The translations under genes and the position numbers were made by a program. 64,000 bases of DNA. It comes from Symsagittifera roscoffensis (taxonomy: Eukaryota; Xenacoelomorpha; Acoela; Convolutidae). The stretch spans positions 27,926,833-27,990,832 of the forward strand of contig NC_087062.1 of the NCBI RefSeq assembly GCF_963678635.1. The letters run 5' to 3'. The notes under the pieces are model-generated. The model was given only the letters and a program-made list of their open reading frames with translations. It was not told the DNA's origin and did not search any database. Shown here piece by piece: positions 1 to 11,096 of this stretch (the first letter of the stretch is position 1; every line of letters starts with the position of its first letter).

Positions 1-1830
1 GCTCCCTGCTTATCACAAAAATTGTGACCAGTCCCATTTTAAACTATTTTGAGTTATCCATTGATATCCATTGATATAATTTTTAATGAATGTACATTAT
101 ATGTAATAAGTTAAATCAACACGAACACGCAATTTCAAAACCCAAATCATTAACATTTTTGAAATTCATATTTTATGAAATATTTTTCAAAAATAATACA
201 TGCATAGGGGGCGGTCTTTGTGAACAAAACCTGATCCATTTATGGCTGACTGCCCCTAAATTTTTCTACAAGCGACTTTGGCGTCAATGAGACTAAATTT
301 CAGCTGCCGAAAACTAGCTTTCTTAAGTGTTTTTTCACTCTTCGGCACTGTTGAACAAAAAAGTATCCGGCGCTGTTTAACTTTTTTTTTTCAATTTTGG
401 CCCTGTTGAACTAGTTTTTTTCGTCACTGTTGTACTTCGGCACCGTGGTACTGCCTACCGCTCACTTAGGTATTATGCTTTCATATTTTTTTAACTTTCA
501 TGCATACTTTATTCGTAGATACCAGGCAACAAATAACGCGCGTTAAAATAGCGGATATGTTTGACAAAGGCATCTACTCGGAGATATAAAGGGCAAAAAG
601 CTAAATATAAAAGAAAAATAGCTAATAGATGGTTGTTAAAAGTAATACAACTCGCGGAAACCAAAAAAAATAGATTGGTTGTTTTTGAAAGTTTTCCAAC
701 TTTCGGAATTCAGAGGAAACAAATATATCACGTTAGAGATCTTTGAATTTCGAGAAAAGCTTAAGAATGAGTTTTTTATTCTTAAGCATACTCGATTCAG
801 AGAGAAGTGGATCAATATGTAAGTTTCTATTCCGCTAGGAATTCAGAAAATTTGAAACTAACAGTCGATCAAGTTTTTCGTGACTTTTTACACTTGCTGT
901 TCGATAGTGAAGTTTGTTTTCCTTTCAAAAAAATGAATTAAGTTCAAAAAGAAATCAGTCAAAAAGTCAAGCTTCAGTCAAATAGGCTGGCTCCTTTGCA
1001 AGGGGAAGAATTGCACTTGCAATTCAAAAAATACTTCTTAAAAACTGAAATAACCCAGCACTGATTCACTTAGACTGAAACTGAATTTAGTGGTGACTGA
1101 GTGACTGGTCATTACGAGGCCAAACTGTGCATTTTGTGAATTGTAAGCCGATTCCGCAATAATGACGCCCTTTGTTCTTCTTTTGGTCTTTCATTTTCTT
1201 TAATCGTTCCGAAAAATTTTAACATGTTCAAAGACTTGTCTCTGGAATGCAGGAACATACAGACAAGAAACTGTGCGCCTATGCAGTGCACAGTTTGGCC
1301 TCGTCATGGTGATATTTACTTATCTTTGAAAAGGTTCGATACAGTTCGAGTTACGACTGAAAAAGCCTTCAATCAACCAATAGACAAAAAAACATGAAAC
1401 GATTGCTAGTGGTGACAGCTTTTGAATCGGAAAATCGTTGAGTTCAAAGTTTTCTCACTACATCGTAGGAACAGCAAACAAAAATAATCTAATTGTCGTT
1501 TTCGTTTGATTTTTACAACATATTTCAAGCGGAACCGACTAACCACGAAATACTTTTGGGGTACTCAAAGTAGCGAGGAAATAGTACACGCTAAGCCACA
1601 GCTTTATGGAGTTATTTATCGAAACAAAAAAAAATCAGTCACAAGGCGTTTGCAATTTGCTAGGTTTTCTAAAATAAAAACGAGTTGTAACAAAATCAGT
1701 TTAAAAGGCCATCGAAAAACAAAACTCATGTATATTAAATTGCAGTTAGCTGTGTATTTATCGTTTTATTTTATAGTTTTAGGAAGTTATTGTACCAATC
1801 TCTCTCCTTCTGACTGACATTCCAGCTTAC
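1..1830. other. AT-rich non-coding stretch
   Basis: No supported gene. Positions about 340-455 hold a loose run of four or five degenerate repeats around a 'cggcactgttgaac'-like core, and 1109-1309 holds an inverted-repeat element listed separately. Short open frames here (90-290, 561-746, 1506-1817) lack domain similarity, splice context or coding-like composition and are treated as chance. Confidence 0.5.
1109..1309. mobile_element. Short inverted-repeat (MITE-like) element
   Basis: The two ends carry a roughly 20-bp inverted repeat: ACGAGGCCAAACTGTGCA at the left (from about 1113) and its reverse complement at the right (ending about 1306). About 150 bp lie between and nothing there is coding. 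The size and paired ends fit a non-autonomous DNA transposon or a foldback hairpin. I see no clear target-site duplication, so the class is not assigned. Confidence 0.4.
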
Positions 1831-1962
1831 GAAGTCTCTGTCTTTGAGGTTGATGCGGAGGATTTTGTTCTCGATGAGGTATTCGTTGAACTTGTAGAAG
1901 TTGGCCAAGGACGTGGGGTACATTCGATGCCATTTCTTTCTGCACTTTTCACTCACAAATGG
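1831..1962 (-). CDS. Orphan internal coding exon, unrecognised protein
   Basis: A clean 132-bp exon on the minus strand: acceptor ttatttcag before 1962, 44 open codons, and a consensus donor GTAAGC after 1831. Both ends are phase 0. The peptide starts PFVSEKCRKKWHRMYPTSL and continues with a hydrophobic/basic helix-like segment ending in KDRDF. Its base composition is clearly richer in G+C than the flanks, as for the other real exons in this window. I do not recognise the family, and no partner exon could be placed with confidence between 1 and 3000 or further upstream on this strand. It could be one exon of a gene with long introns, or an exon of a decayed gene. Confidence 0.5.
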
Positions 1963-3230
1963 CTGAAATAAATTGCCCCTAAAACAAAGGATTTTAATCT
2001 ATAGATTGAAATATTATTTACCTAAGCTTCCCTATGGTGATTATATTAACCTATAAACGTTTTTCTTTATTTACACTTCATTTAACTAAAATTAACTTTT
2101 GCATGAATCAAACAATTTTCAAATCCAAATCCATGGATTTACCAATCTTTTTTGCAGTCAAAAACTGCTTTATTGGATTTCGAACCACTTAAAATGAACT
2201 TATAACTCATGAACTTATAACTAAATAAAAGACTCAAAAATAATCTATGGGGCAGTTACAGTTATCCGAAAATGAAATATTACAAAAACATTGTATTTTG
2301 AGTTTCTATAGCATCATTTCTATTGAATAGCTTTAAAAACCTGTGACCTGTTTAAAAGGAACAAAAAATCTTTACTTAACAGCAAAAAATCCAACTTCTA
2401 TGCTAAGACCGTTCCGAGAAGGTAACTAACCCTCATCAACTGAAATTTCTCGGCAAAGCTTTTTTTTGGAAGTTTTTTTCCCGAAAGAAAAAAATTGAAA
2501 AGAAACAAAAACTTATTCTCAAGTAATAAAACAAAACCAGCATTTGCGTGAAAATAAACAGACATAAACTCGAAGTAAAGTCCCTGAATTCGATTATTGT
2601 AACAAAAAACAAAGGCAAAATTTGACTCAGTATCATTAAAAACCCTTAAATTTTTGGCACTATTACACAATTTTTCATGTTCGGTGTACCCTTAAAGCTC
2701 TTTAAATTCAAGAATATTTTCTATTTGACCATTTTTCAGTAAATTATGAATTATATTAATTGAATTCGATTATTCAAATTAAAAGTCAGGCTTCTTTTTT
2801 CCATCCGGTGTCACTTGTGTTATTGGAGAGCGTAGTTTGAATTCGATTTAGCAAACAAATTTGAAGTGAACTTAGAAGGTAATCAAACGTCGGACCTCCT
2901 AAAAACAAAAAACATCAACTTATAAAACTATTCAGCCGGAACTTATCAGAACACTTATAAGCCAACATGACGCCTGCGTGCCGATGAGGGGCGCGTCAGC
3001 ACTGAGAAATCCAACAATTTTAAAATAAAACAAGACTGCTCGTATCAGGGCGAAACCCTGAATGTTCCGACTGCCTTTTAAGGTTTTATGGAGCAGTAAT
3101 AACATTCAAAAAGTTAAATGTAATAAAACTAAAAAAAAATTTTGAATTTTTTTATGAAAATCATCCCCCCCACACGCCATTTAAAGTACAAAAAGATAGA
3201 TTTAGCTCCTTGTAACAAATCAATTATGGC
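1963..3230. other. AT-rich non-coding stretch
   Basis: Nothing supported. The overlapping minus-strand frames at 2398-2670 and 2436-2636 are low-complexity (Phe/Lys-rich) translations of AT-rich DNA. A small locally GC-richer block at about 2960-3090 has no open frame or recognisable RNA. Confidence 0.5.
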
Positions 3231-3234
3231 AAAT

Positions 3235-3530
3235 AAGCTTCTTTCAACCAATTTGGAACGATTTTAAGACGGATTAACTCTCCGCTTACGCGTTAATAGC
3301 GCGAAATATATCGCGCGTTAATTGTCCCAAATTGGCCAAAATGGCAATCTTTAAATTCCCATAACTTTACGAAAAATGATCACAGGTGAAATATCTTTTC
3401 AAATTTGAGCTCAAGACAACAATACCTTTTGAATGATATAAAAAAATGCCATCAAAATTGGCTTGTTAAAAATTTGTCTGAAGAAAAAAAACCCACCCCG
3501 AGCACAAATATTCCGTTACTTTCGTATCGA
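3235..3530 (+). repeat. Left arm of a long inverted repeat
   Basis: This block is the diverged reverse complement of about 8015-8310. Shared landmarks, in order, are a 'caatttggaac' motif, a run containing 'gcgcgttaattgt', 'ttggcaatctttaaa', 'cacaggtgaaa', 'aaatttgagctca', and finally a poly-A run followed by 'cgagca(c/g)aaatatt'. Similarity may extend outwards to about 3040, but weakly. The arms bracket about 4.5 kb holding a duplicated retroelement fragment. Confidence 0.65.
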
Positions 3531-3695
3531 TAGTCGGAACAAAAAATACATTTGATTGCGTCCAACATTTGATTGCGTAATTATTTGGTTGCTTTGGGTC
3601 AAAACCGAATACTAGTTTGTTAACTGCTAAACAAGCGCAAAACACGAGTACACGATTGCTGTGCAAGTAGAACAGAAAGCTCGAGTTACAAGGAA

Positions 3696-5642
3696 AAACT
3701 TTTAAATCAAATTTGCTCCTCTTGTTGTGAGGGGCGTGATCATAGGCAAAACTAACGCTGATAAATTTTAGTAGAAAAAAGATAATCAACTACAGTTGTC
3801 TTCAAAAAAGAAAAGTAACAAAAAAATAAATCGAATGAAAAAAAGACTCCGACAAAAAAACAACTGCCGAAAGTTTGAATTTGAAAGAAAAATTGCAGTT
3901 TTTATTGACAATAAAGCGCTAATCGCAGCTTGAAAAACGTGCTGTCCTGGATAAAAACTTGAATTTTCGTAGCTCAAATAACCAATTCTTGTCTAATTCA
4001 AATTACTCACTAGCTCCAAGCGCTCAAAATTAGACTAAAAGCGAAAAATTAAACCAATTTTTCTCGACACTAAGTAATTTTTTTTTACAAAAACGACCTA
4101 AACGGCTTTAATAGTATACATCGCTTCGCGTATTCTAAAAACCTAATACACTTCAAATTTCTATGGCTTTGCTTGCTATGCGTTTGCAGTATTCGGCAAA
4201 AAGTACGAAAAAGTCGAAAAGGAGACGAAACAGTTTGGGAAGTTTTATGAGCGGCAATAGAGTTTCACTCATTGTAACCTTGGGGTCAGAATAACTAGAA
4301 CTCATAAACTCTTAAAAACGTGACGTAAAAAGACTTGCATAACCCTTTGTAGAGGAAAATTCTAGCAATCTAGTAGAAAAAAGTAGTGCAATGTGTTTGA
4401 ATAATTACTTAAAATAACATAGTCAAGTTTTATTTCGCGTGATTGGACGAAGGGAGGAAAATTATCGGCATAAGACTGAAGTTTGACTTCTGGAGGGGGA
4501 GTTGGGTGCATCATCTACGTAACAATTAAAGGACAAGTTTGAAGTTTAAAAAAATTGATAGCAAATGGTGCCAGATGTTTGAAGTATACCGTGCAAAGCA
4601 CGTCTGGGCACATTGCTTTTGATCGTTTAGCTGCTTTGAAAGCCTTTTCTGTTTCTCACGGGATCACTTTGATATTTCCTTGTTATTCCTTGTATTTACG
4701 GTTTCGGAGCTTCGTTTTTTGAGTGTGAAAAGCAACGACCGGGAGAATTCCTCTCCATTCTTCTTTTTTTTTGCCTTTTTTTCATCAAATATTGGTTTGG
4801 GTTTTTAACATAGGGTTTAAGGGGTTCTCTAGTCTGATTTTAAAAAACTCTTGTGCTAGTTTTTTTAGTCTTTCCACCTTAAAGATAGTAAAAAGATGAA
4901 GAGCTTGAGTTGCTAAACGGTAAACAAATTTGAGTTTAACGCTTAAAGAGGTGAAGCCAGAGTCAGTTATATCTGGAAATAAAGAGACGCCTCTCTTATT
5001 CGCTATAGTTGAATAGGGGAGATGGGATTGGGCATTTGCTTCTCTCATCTCAATAGCACTGTCTTCCGCGAGCGGCTGAGTAGAAGAAGCCTTATGGGCA
5101 GCAACTACTCGGGGGAATGTGAAAATTTGTGAAGCGGAGGCTTTGGCTGTCGGCTATTTTTTCAAAACACTGCGCCTCTAAAACACCATTTTCCACTCTT
5201 TGCAATTCTTCGTAGAGAAGGTAGTTGTGTAAGGCCATAAGTACTCCATATCCCTCTCGAGGACGGTCCTTTCTGAAAAAAGTATAATTTGAGCCAAACG
5301 AGGGACTACGGATTTTTTGGAAAGTGTGGTCTCCTGAAAAACCGCGATGTATATTTCGTATCCACACAAAGTTGCTGCAACTTCGGGTGCTTTCTTTGAT
5401 ATTCCAGGACAGTTCATACGGAAAAAATTCAGACTCTATGTAGACTTGGATGTGTTACCGAAGGAATATGGTAAGGGCGGGCGAATGGTACAAAAAGTAG
5501 AATGCGCTGTATGGTTTTGACAGCTTGTGTTTGGATCGTTCGGGGGATTCGCTACTCGGGTGGAGAACTTAGTAGTCTTGGGGTGTTTTGGGCCTTTTAG
5601 GCGTATCGCTGGCAGGATATTTTTGTTCATATAAAAAGGACA
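3696..5642. repeat. 1,947-bp tandem duplication, copy 1
   Basis: Positions 3696-5642 recur almost unchanged at 5643-7589, offset by exactly 1,947 bp throughout (for example the minus-strand frames ending at 4785 and 6732). Only scattered single-base differences separate the copies, so the duplication is young or homogenised. The unit contains a broken APE endonuclease on the minus strand (about 5420 down to 4785). Copy 2 is the one joined to the 5' part of the retroelement, so copy 1 looks like the derived unit. Confidence 0.9.
4785..5630 (-). pseudogene. Non-LTR retrotransposon APE endonuclease fragment (copy 1)
   Basis: Read on the minus strand, a Pro-rich segment (5630-5436) is followed by NCPGISKKAPEVAATLCGY (from 5417), the usual opening of an APE-type nuclease, running to an FQET motif. 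The frame then shifts to DRPREGYGVLMALHNYL (in 5367-5092), followed by an NFHIPPSS block. The frame shifts again to a segment with ANKRGVSLFPDITDSGFT (5048-4785), like the 'N.rG..L...i....l' block of Jockey/I-type nucleases. The catalytic GDFN-like and SDH blocks are not visible. With at least two frameshifts it cannot be active. Confidence 0.65.
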
Positions 5643-7589
5643 AAACTTTTAAATCAAATTTGCTCCTCTTGTTGTGAGGGGCGTGACCATAGGCAAAACT
5701 AACGCTGATAAATTTTAGTAGAAAAAAGATAATCAACTACAGTTGTCTTCAAAAATGAAAAGTAACAAAAAAATAAATCGAATGAAAAAAAGACTCCGAC
5801 AAAAAAACAACTGCCGAAAGTTTAAATTTGAAAGAAAAATTGCAGTTTTTATTGACAATAAAGCGCTAATCGCAGCTTGAAAAACGTGCTGTCCTGGATA
5901 AAAACTTGAATTTTCGTAGCTCAAATAACCAATTCTTGTCTAATTCAAATTACTCACTAGCTCCAAGCGCTCAAAATTAGACTAAAAGCGAAAAATTAAA
6001 CCAATTTTTCTCGACACTAAGTAATTTTTTTTTACAAAAACGACCTAAACGGCTTTAATAGTATACATCGCTTCGCGTATTCTAAAAACCTAATACACTT
6101 CAAATTTCTATGGCTTTGCTTGCTATGCGTTTGCAGTATTCGGCAAAAAGTATGAAAAAGTCGAAAAGGAGACGAACCAGTTTGGGAAGTTTTATGAGCG
6201 GCAATAGAGTTTCACTCATTGTAACCTTGGGGTCAGAATAACTAGAACTCATAAACTCTTAAAAACGTGACGTCAAAAGACTTGCATAACCCTTTGTAGA
6301 GGAAAATTCTAGCAATCTAGTAGAAAAAAGTAGTGCAATTTGTTTGAATAATTACTTAAAATAACATAGTCAAGTTTTATTTCGCGTGATTGGACGAAGG
6401 GAGGAAAATTATCGGCATAAGACTGAAGTTTGACTTCTGGAGGGGGAGTTGGGTGCATCATCTACGTAACAATTAAAGGACAAGTTTGAAGTTTAAAAAA
6501 ATTGATGGCAAATGGTGCCAGATGTTTGAAGTATACCGTGCAAAGCACGTCTGGGCACATTGCTTTTGATCGTTTCGCTGCTTTGAAAGCCTTTTCTGTT
6601 TCTCACGGGATCACTTTGATATTTCCTTGTTATTCCTTGTATTTACGGTTTCGGAGCTTCGTTTTTTGAGTGTGAAAAGCAACGACCGGGAGAATTCCTC
6701 TCCATTCTTCTTTTTTTTTGCCTTTTTTTCATCAAATATTGGTTTGGGTTTTTAACATAGGGTTTAAGGGGTTCTCTAGTCTGATTTTAAAAAACTCTTG
6801 TGCTAGTTTTTTTAGTCTTTCCACCTTAAAGATAGTAAAAAGATGAAGAGCTTGAGTTGCTAAACGGTAAACAAATTTGAGTTTAACGCTTAAAGAGGTG
6901 AAGCCAGAGTCAGTTATATCTGGAAATAAAGAGACGCCTCTCTTATTCGCTATAGTTGAATAGGGGAGATGGGATTGGGCATTTGCTTCTCTCATCTCAA
7001 TAGCACTGTCTTCCGCGAGCGGCTGAGTAGAAGAAGCCTTATGGGCAGCAACTACTCGGGGGAATGTGAAAATTTGTGAAGCGGAGGCTTTGGCTGTCGG
7101 CTATTTTTTCAAAACACTGCGCCTCTAAAACACCATTTTCCACTCTTTGCAATTCTTCGTAGAGAAGGTAGTTGTGTAAGGCCATAAGTACTCCATATCC
7201 CTCTCGAGGACGGTCCTTTCTGAAAAAAGTATAATTTGAGCCAAACGAGGGACTACGGATTTTTTGGAAAGTGTGGTCTCCTGAAAAACCGCGATGTATA
7301 TTTCGTATCCACACAAAGTTGCTGCAACTTCGGGTGCTTTCTTTGATATTCCAGGACAGTTCATACGGAAAAAATTCAGACTCTATGTAGACTTGGATGT
7401 GTTACCGAAGGAATATGGTAAGGGCGGGCGAATGGTACAAAAAGTAGAATGCGCTGTATGGTTTTGACAGCTTGTGTTTGGATCGTTCGGGGGATTCGCT
7501 ACTCGGGTGGAGAACTTAGTAGTCTTGGGGTGTTTTGGGCCTTTTAGGCGTATCGCTGGCAGGATATTTTTGTTCGTATAAAAAGGACA
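5643..7589. repeat. 1,947-bp tandem duplication, copy 2
   Basis: Second unit of the duplication that starts at 3696. Its minus-strand upstream side (above 7589) continues into a zinc-finger region of the same retroelement, while copy 1 has no such continuation. Copy 2 is therefore the original position. Confidence 0.9.
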
Positions 7590-7770
7590 GTAACTATATC
7601 TTGGGGTGTTGTTTGAGGTTTGCGAGTCCACGGCACTTTAGGTAGATCCAACCGCCTATGTAACATCTAACACTTGCTGGAATGCAGGAGATATTTGTGT
7701 TACAAGGAGGGCAGATATACGGGCCTGGTTTCGGGTTAAAGCCGCCACGTAAAATGAGTACAAGTATTGA
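6732..7770 (-). pseudogene. Jockey/I-like retroelement fragment: zinc finger + APE (copy 2)
   Basis: At about 7730-7590 (minus) there is a Cys-rich segment with CPPCNTNISC and then a GGWIYLKCRGL motif. This resembles the PHD-like finger ('C..C ... W.HlkC.gL') that precedes the endonuclease in many Jockey-related elements. It is followed by a Pro-rich linker and then the same frame-shifted APE blocks as copy 1. No RT domain follows. The RT fragment at 24.3-26.3 kb could come from the same or a related family, but no overlap exists to test it. Confidence 0.6.
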
Positions 7771-8014
7771 AAGACGGAGAGAACAGCCGACGTTGGACGC
7801 CCCGCCACCAAAAACACGTTTTGAGCATGCTTCTTAGGCTCCCAAAGACGGGAGGGGTTTCGGTGTCATTTGCGGCAACTAATGTCGCGCGTCGGGTCTA
7901 CCACGCAAAGGCGGCACAATAAGACACATTTATGAGACAAAAAGGTAGTTCAAAAAATCGTTTACCGCCTCAAAATAACTTTGAGACACATCCATAAAGG
8001 CTTGTTTAGACTTT

Positions 8015-8310
8015 TTTCGAAGACAATGCCTGAATATTTCTGCTCGTATCGTTTTTTTTTCTCCTGACCAATTTCAAAAATTTAGCTAGCAGATGTTTTT
8101 TTTTCATTTTTTTAAATTACCTGAAAGATAAGGCTGTCCTGAGCTCAAATTTAAAAACATCTTTCACCTGTGACTATTTTTCCTAAGTTATGGGGGTTTA
8201 AAGATTGCCAATTTGCGACAATTAACGCGGGACATTTTTCGTGCTAATAAACTGAAAGCGGCGATTTAATCCTCCTTGGAAATTGTTCCAAAATGAATTG
8301 AGGCATGCTA
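8015..8310 (-). repeat. Right arm of a long inverted repeat
   Basis: Diverged reverse complement of about 3235-3530. The order and spacing of shared blocks are kept, with small indels. Together the arms could be old terminal inverted repeats of a large DNA transposon, or an inverted segmental duplication. No transposase is visible between them. Confidence 0.65.
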
Positions 8311-8594
8311 TCCATTCTGACTTATAAGTTAATATTTGTTAAAAATATCACTTTGTATTTCAAATAAATTGTAGACTGTTTTTCCAAAATTTTCTGAAAA
8401 AAAATAGATTTTTCCAATTGTTTATTTAAAAAATTTCATCATTTTCTTTTAACCTGAAAAACAAAAAGAGACGTTGAATGGGATTCGAAATATTCAGGGC
8501 GTCATCTTCATAAGCGCAAACACTTGCGGAAACCCGATCAGAGCAGCTCTATCAATTGAAATAAGAAGTAGAAGTAAGCTTCGAATAAGCAACA

Positions 8595-8695
8595 ACTCGG
8601 CTACGAGTAGGACTCGAATCTGCGAGCTACTGCAATCCAGAGATTTTGAGTCTCACGCACTATCCACTCAGCCATGCAAATTTAACAACCGACGA
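8595..8695 (-). repeat. tRNA-derived sequence (SINE head or tRNA pseudogene)
   Basis: On the minus strand the sequence has a good Pol III A box (TGGCTGAGTGGATAGTGC), an anticodon arm GAGA-CTCAAAA-TCTC that would present CAA (Leu), and a B-box-like AGATTCGAGTCC. The T stem has mismatches and the acceptor halves do not pair, so it is not a working tRNA. A tRNA-derived SINE head or an old tRNA pseudogene fits. A weaker relative of the B-box part sits at about 8910-8945. Confidence 0.5.
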
Positions 8696-8699
8696 ACAC

Positions 8700-9890
8700 T
8701 AGTCACGAATAAAGCAGCTACATATGCTAATAAATTGGCAATGCGATTCAGCATAAGTGGAACCAATTACAAATAGACTCACATTTTTCGTAATTCGACA
8801 ATTCGCTAGAAAAGACAACTCGCATTAAAAGACAACGGGTTGCGAGCTTGCCAACAGAGGGTAAGACATTATACAAAATTTTGATCCGGTTATCGCGGCA
8901 AGGCGGCGGCGCGCGAGTAGGGCTCCCACCTGCTATCTCAAACCGAGAATATAAAGTTTTCAATTAATTAGATTCAAAAACTTGCTTTCCTTAAATTTTG
9001 CGAGTTGTCTTTTTTTGCGCGTTGTCGCGTTACCCAATTTTGCAGGCAATAATAATTTGGATTATAACAATCTGAGGGCATCCACACTATCTTTGCAGGT
9101 AATTAATCTGAATGCATAAAGCCACATTATGCCATATGTCTAAATTCTGCATTTTAAAAACTGCGAGATACATTGCGTTAGAAAACTTCTGAAATCGCGT
9201 TTTCGTTAGTGTTATGTTTTTTGAAACAAATCACTTTTTTTCGGTTGATTTGATGAATTTAAATTGCACCAACAGTGTTAACTTATTACTAGTCGAATGT
9301 CAAAGCTTACGCTAAGAAAAAGCTGTAAAGTGGCACCAATATTTGCGACTTAGGTGGAAAAAAGAAGGTTCGTACCAATACACTCGCTTTGCAAGTGTAA
9401 TGAAGACATTATCATAAGGAAGTTCAAAAATCATGAAACGCTTTAGCAATTGCAAAGCTAGATATATCGTTTTCAAAAAACTCCATATACTTGAAAACAT
9501 AAATAGAACTTGAAAATTATGAGCCAGCATTGAAAATTACGACTAAACTCTTGAATAAAACCACACATAATTTACGAACAATTGATCTCGAATTCTAAAA
9601 TTCCAACTCGTAGGACTACGCTCCAGTACTAAATAATCTGTTAGATAACCATCATTTCCTTCAAGTTATCTGCATTGGGAGCGAAGACTGAAAAGCAATG
9701 CTTAAATATTTGACTTCAACTTGGGTAAAAGTGACACCTCATCACTGCGAAAACAACCTTTCCATTGAGATTATTGGTTGCACTTCTAAATAATTATTTT
9801 ATCAGAACTTGATTGTAAAAAAGGCATATGGATGTGTGAATAAACGTCGAACATTGAAAAACGTTTCTTTTCCGGAAGTTATTTATGATG
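8700..9890. other. AT-rich non-coding stretch
   Basis: Nothing firmly supported. On the minus strand at about 9690-9640 a polypyrimidine-tcag acceptor precedes a short open frame (FAPNADNLKEMMVI then stop). It could be the last exon of the gene starting at 10011, but its phase does not match directly. Confidence 0.35.
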
Positions 9891-9898
9891 AAGCTTAC

Positions 9899-10011
9899 AT
9901 TGCGAACACTCCCACTGCAGATAGTCCATAGATGATGAACTTCGAGGTGCCTCCTCGGACTCCCACGAGATCGAACCGCTTCCGAGGACGAGGCAGAGGA
10001 GCTTCGGACAT
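9899..10011 (-). CDS. Candidate first coding exon of a small single-pass membrane protein
   Basis: The minus strand has an ATG at 10011, 37 open codons and a consensus donor GTAAGC after 9899 (phase 2). The peptide starts MSEAPLPRPRKRFDLVGV, then a Gly-rich turn, then a hydrophobic stretch (SKFIIYGLSAVGVFA). A short basic/proline N-terminus before one membrane span recalls small respiratory-chain subunits such as COX6C, but the match is too weak to name. The exon is GC-rich against AT-rich flanks, which supports coding. It points away from the CCCH gene at 11.1 kb, so the roughly 1 kb between may hold two divergent promoters. The plus strand of the same DNA also has a short open frame (Arg/Gly-rich), which I judge to be the shadow because it has no usable donor. 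Confidence 0.4.
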
Positions 10012-11096
10012 ACCCTAATCAGTCTCTTAGTTCAGTTTAGACTCTCTATGTCAACATTTCAAAAGCACTGAAATAGACCAGATTTGAGATTAAAAAGCTA
10101 AAATTAAAAAAATGTTAGTAGTTTAAACAAACTAGAAATAATTTTTCCAGCTTGGGTAGATCACTTTTCATTACTATCGATATGCCCCCCATTCCCCACA
10201 AAACATAAATACCCCATAATTCAACTTTACCAACGTAAAATTTTGTCTGAAGCTATGAGCTGTCTTTGTTTGAAGTTTCTGTGTTCTGCCCGACAGATTA
10301 TCTTACGATGCTTGTCTGGAACTCAATAGCTTCAAAGACAGATTTTGGGCGTTAATTACTACCTATAAGCCCATAGCTCAAGTATCCGATCTCTAACATT
10401 ATCAATCGTTGAATTGTTGGACGGTACAGACCCAATGAAGCTATTTTAAACATTTCAACTACCAATTTTTCAATTAAACAAAAGTCATCGCATACTTAAT
10501 TGGGATTAAAACAAAGCCTTTTCCTCTTATCTACTTGAACTGGAACTCTATAATCCAATTTGAAGCGGTTTGTCTCAATTCCAAATGTTCGCTCTTTTAA
10601 TCTTTCGAACAAAAATTGGGTGAAAATGATGCACAAGCAACCCAGAAACAAAAGATCTGAGGTGTCAGCGCTAATTTGAACGGTGCATTGCCTTCAAAGC
10701 GTGTTAATTGCACGCACGCGTTTTTTAAAAACCTTATTTATGGACGACTTTCATTTTCACACCATTTCGAATAGTTTTTCTCGCGCAAGCCAGTTTTTAA
10801 TTTGTACATTGTCTGCCAAAAGAGCAACTTAAATTTAGATTTTCATCCACGCTTAAATCTCGTCCAAATAATTTCGTGGTTTTAAACTATTTGAACCGTT
10901 GCCATTTTGGAACTTCTATCACGCCTAATCTCATGAAGCTCACTTACTGCACATTCTTGACATCCCAGGCAGTTTCGGACGAGTTTTCGGTCAGTACCAG
11001 TTACTCAATCTGTCTATACAATTAATTATTAAGCATAATCAAAGGTTCATAATTTCGTAAATTGAACTGCATTAAATACCTGCTTCTCTGTTTCAG
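10012..11096. promoter_or_regulatory. Intergenic region between divergent genes
   Basis: About 1.1 kb with no coding signal. It separates a minus-strand candidate start (10011) from the CCCH coding exon (11097). The CCCH gene must have at least one upstream exon here or further left, because 11097 follows a splice acceptor (ctctgtttcag). No individual promoter element can be called. Confidence 0.3.

Noticed and set aside
8595-8695. Functional tRNA-Leu(CAA)
   Set aside because: Acceptor stem does not pair and the T stem has at least two mismatches.
8474-8776. 100-codon plus-strand frame
   Set aside because: Runs through a tRNA-derived sequence on the other strand and shows no domain.
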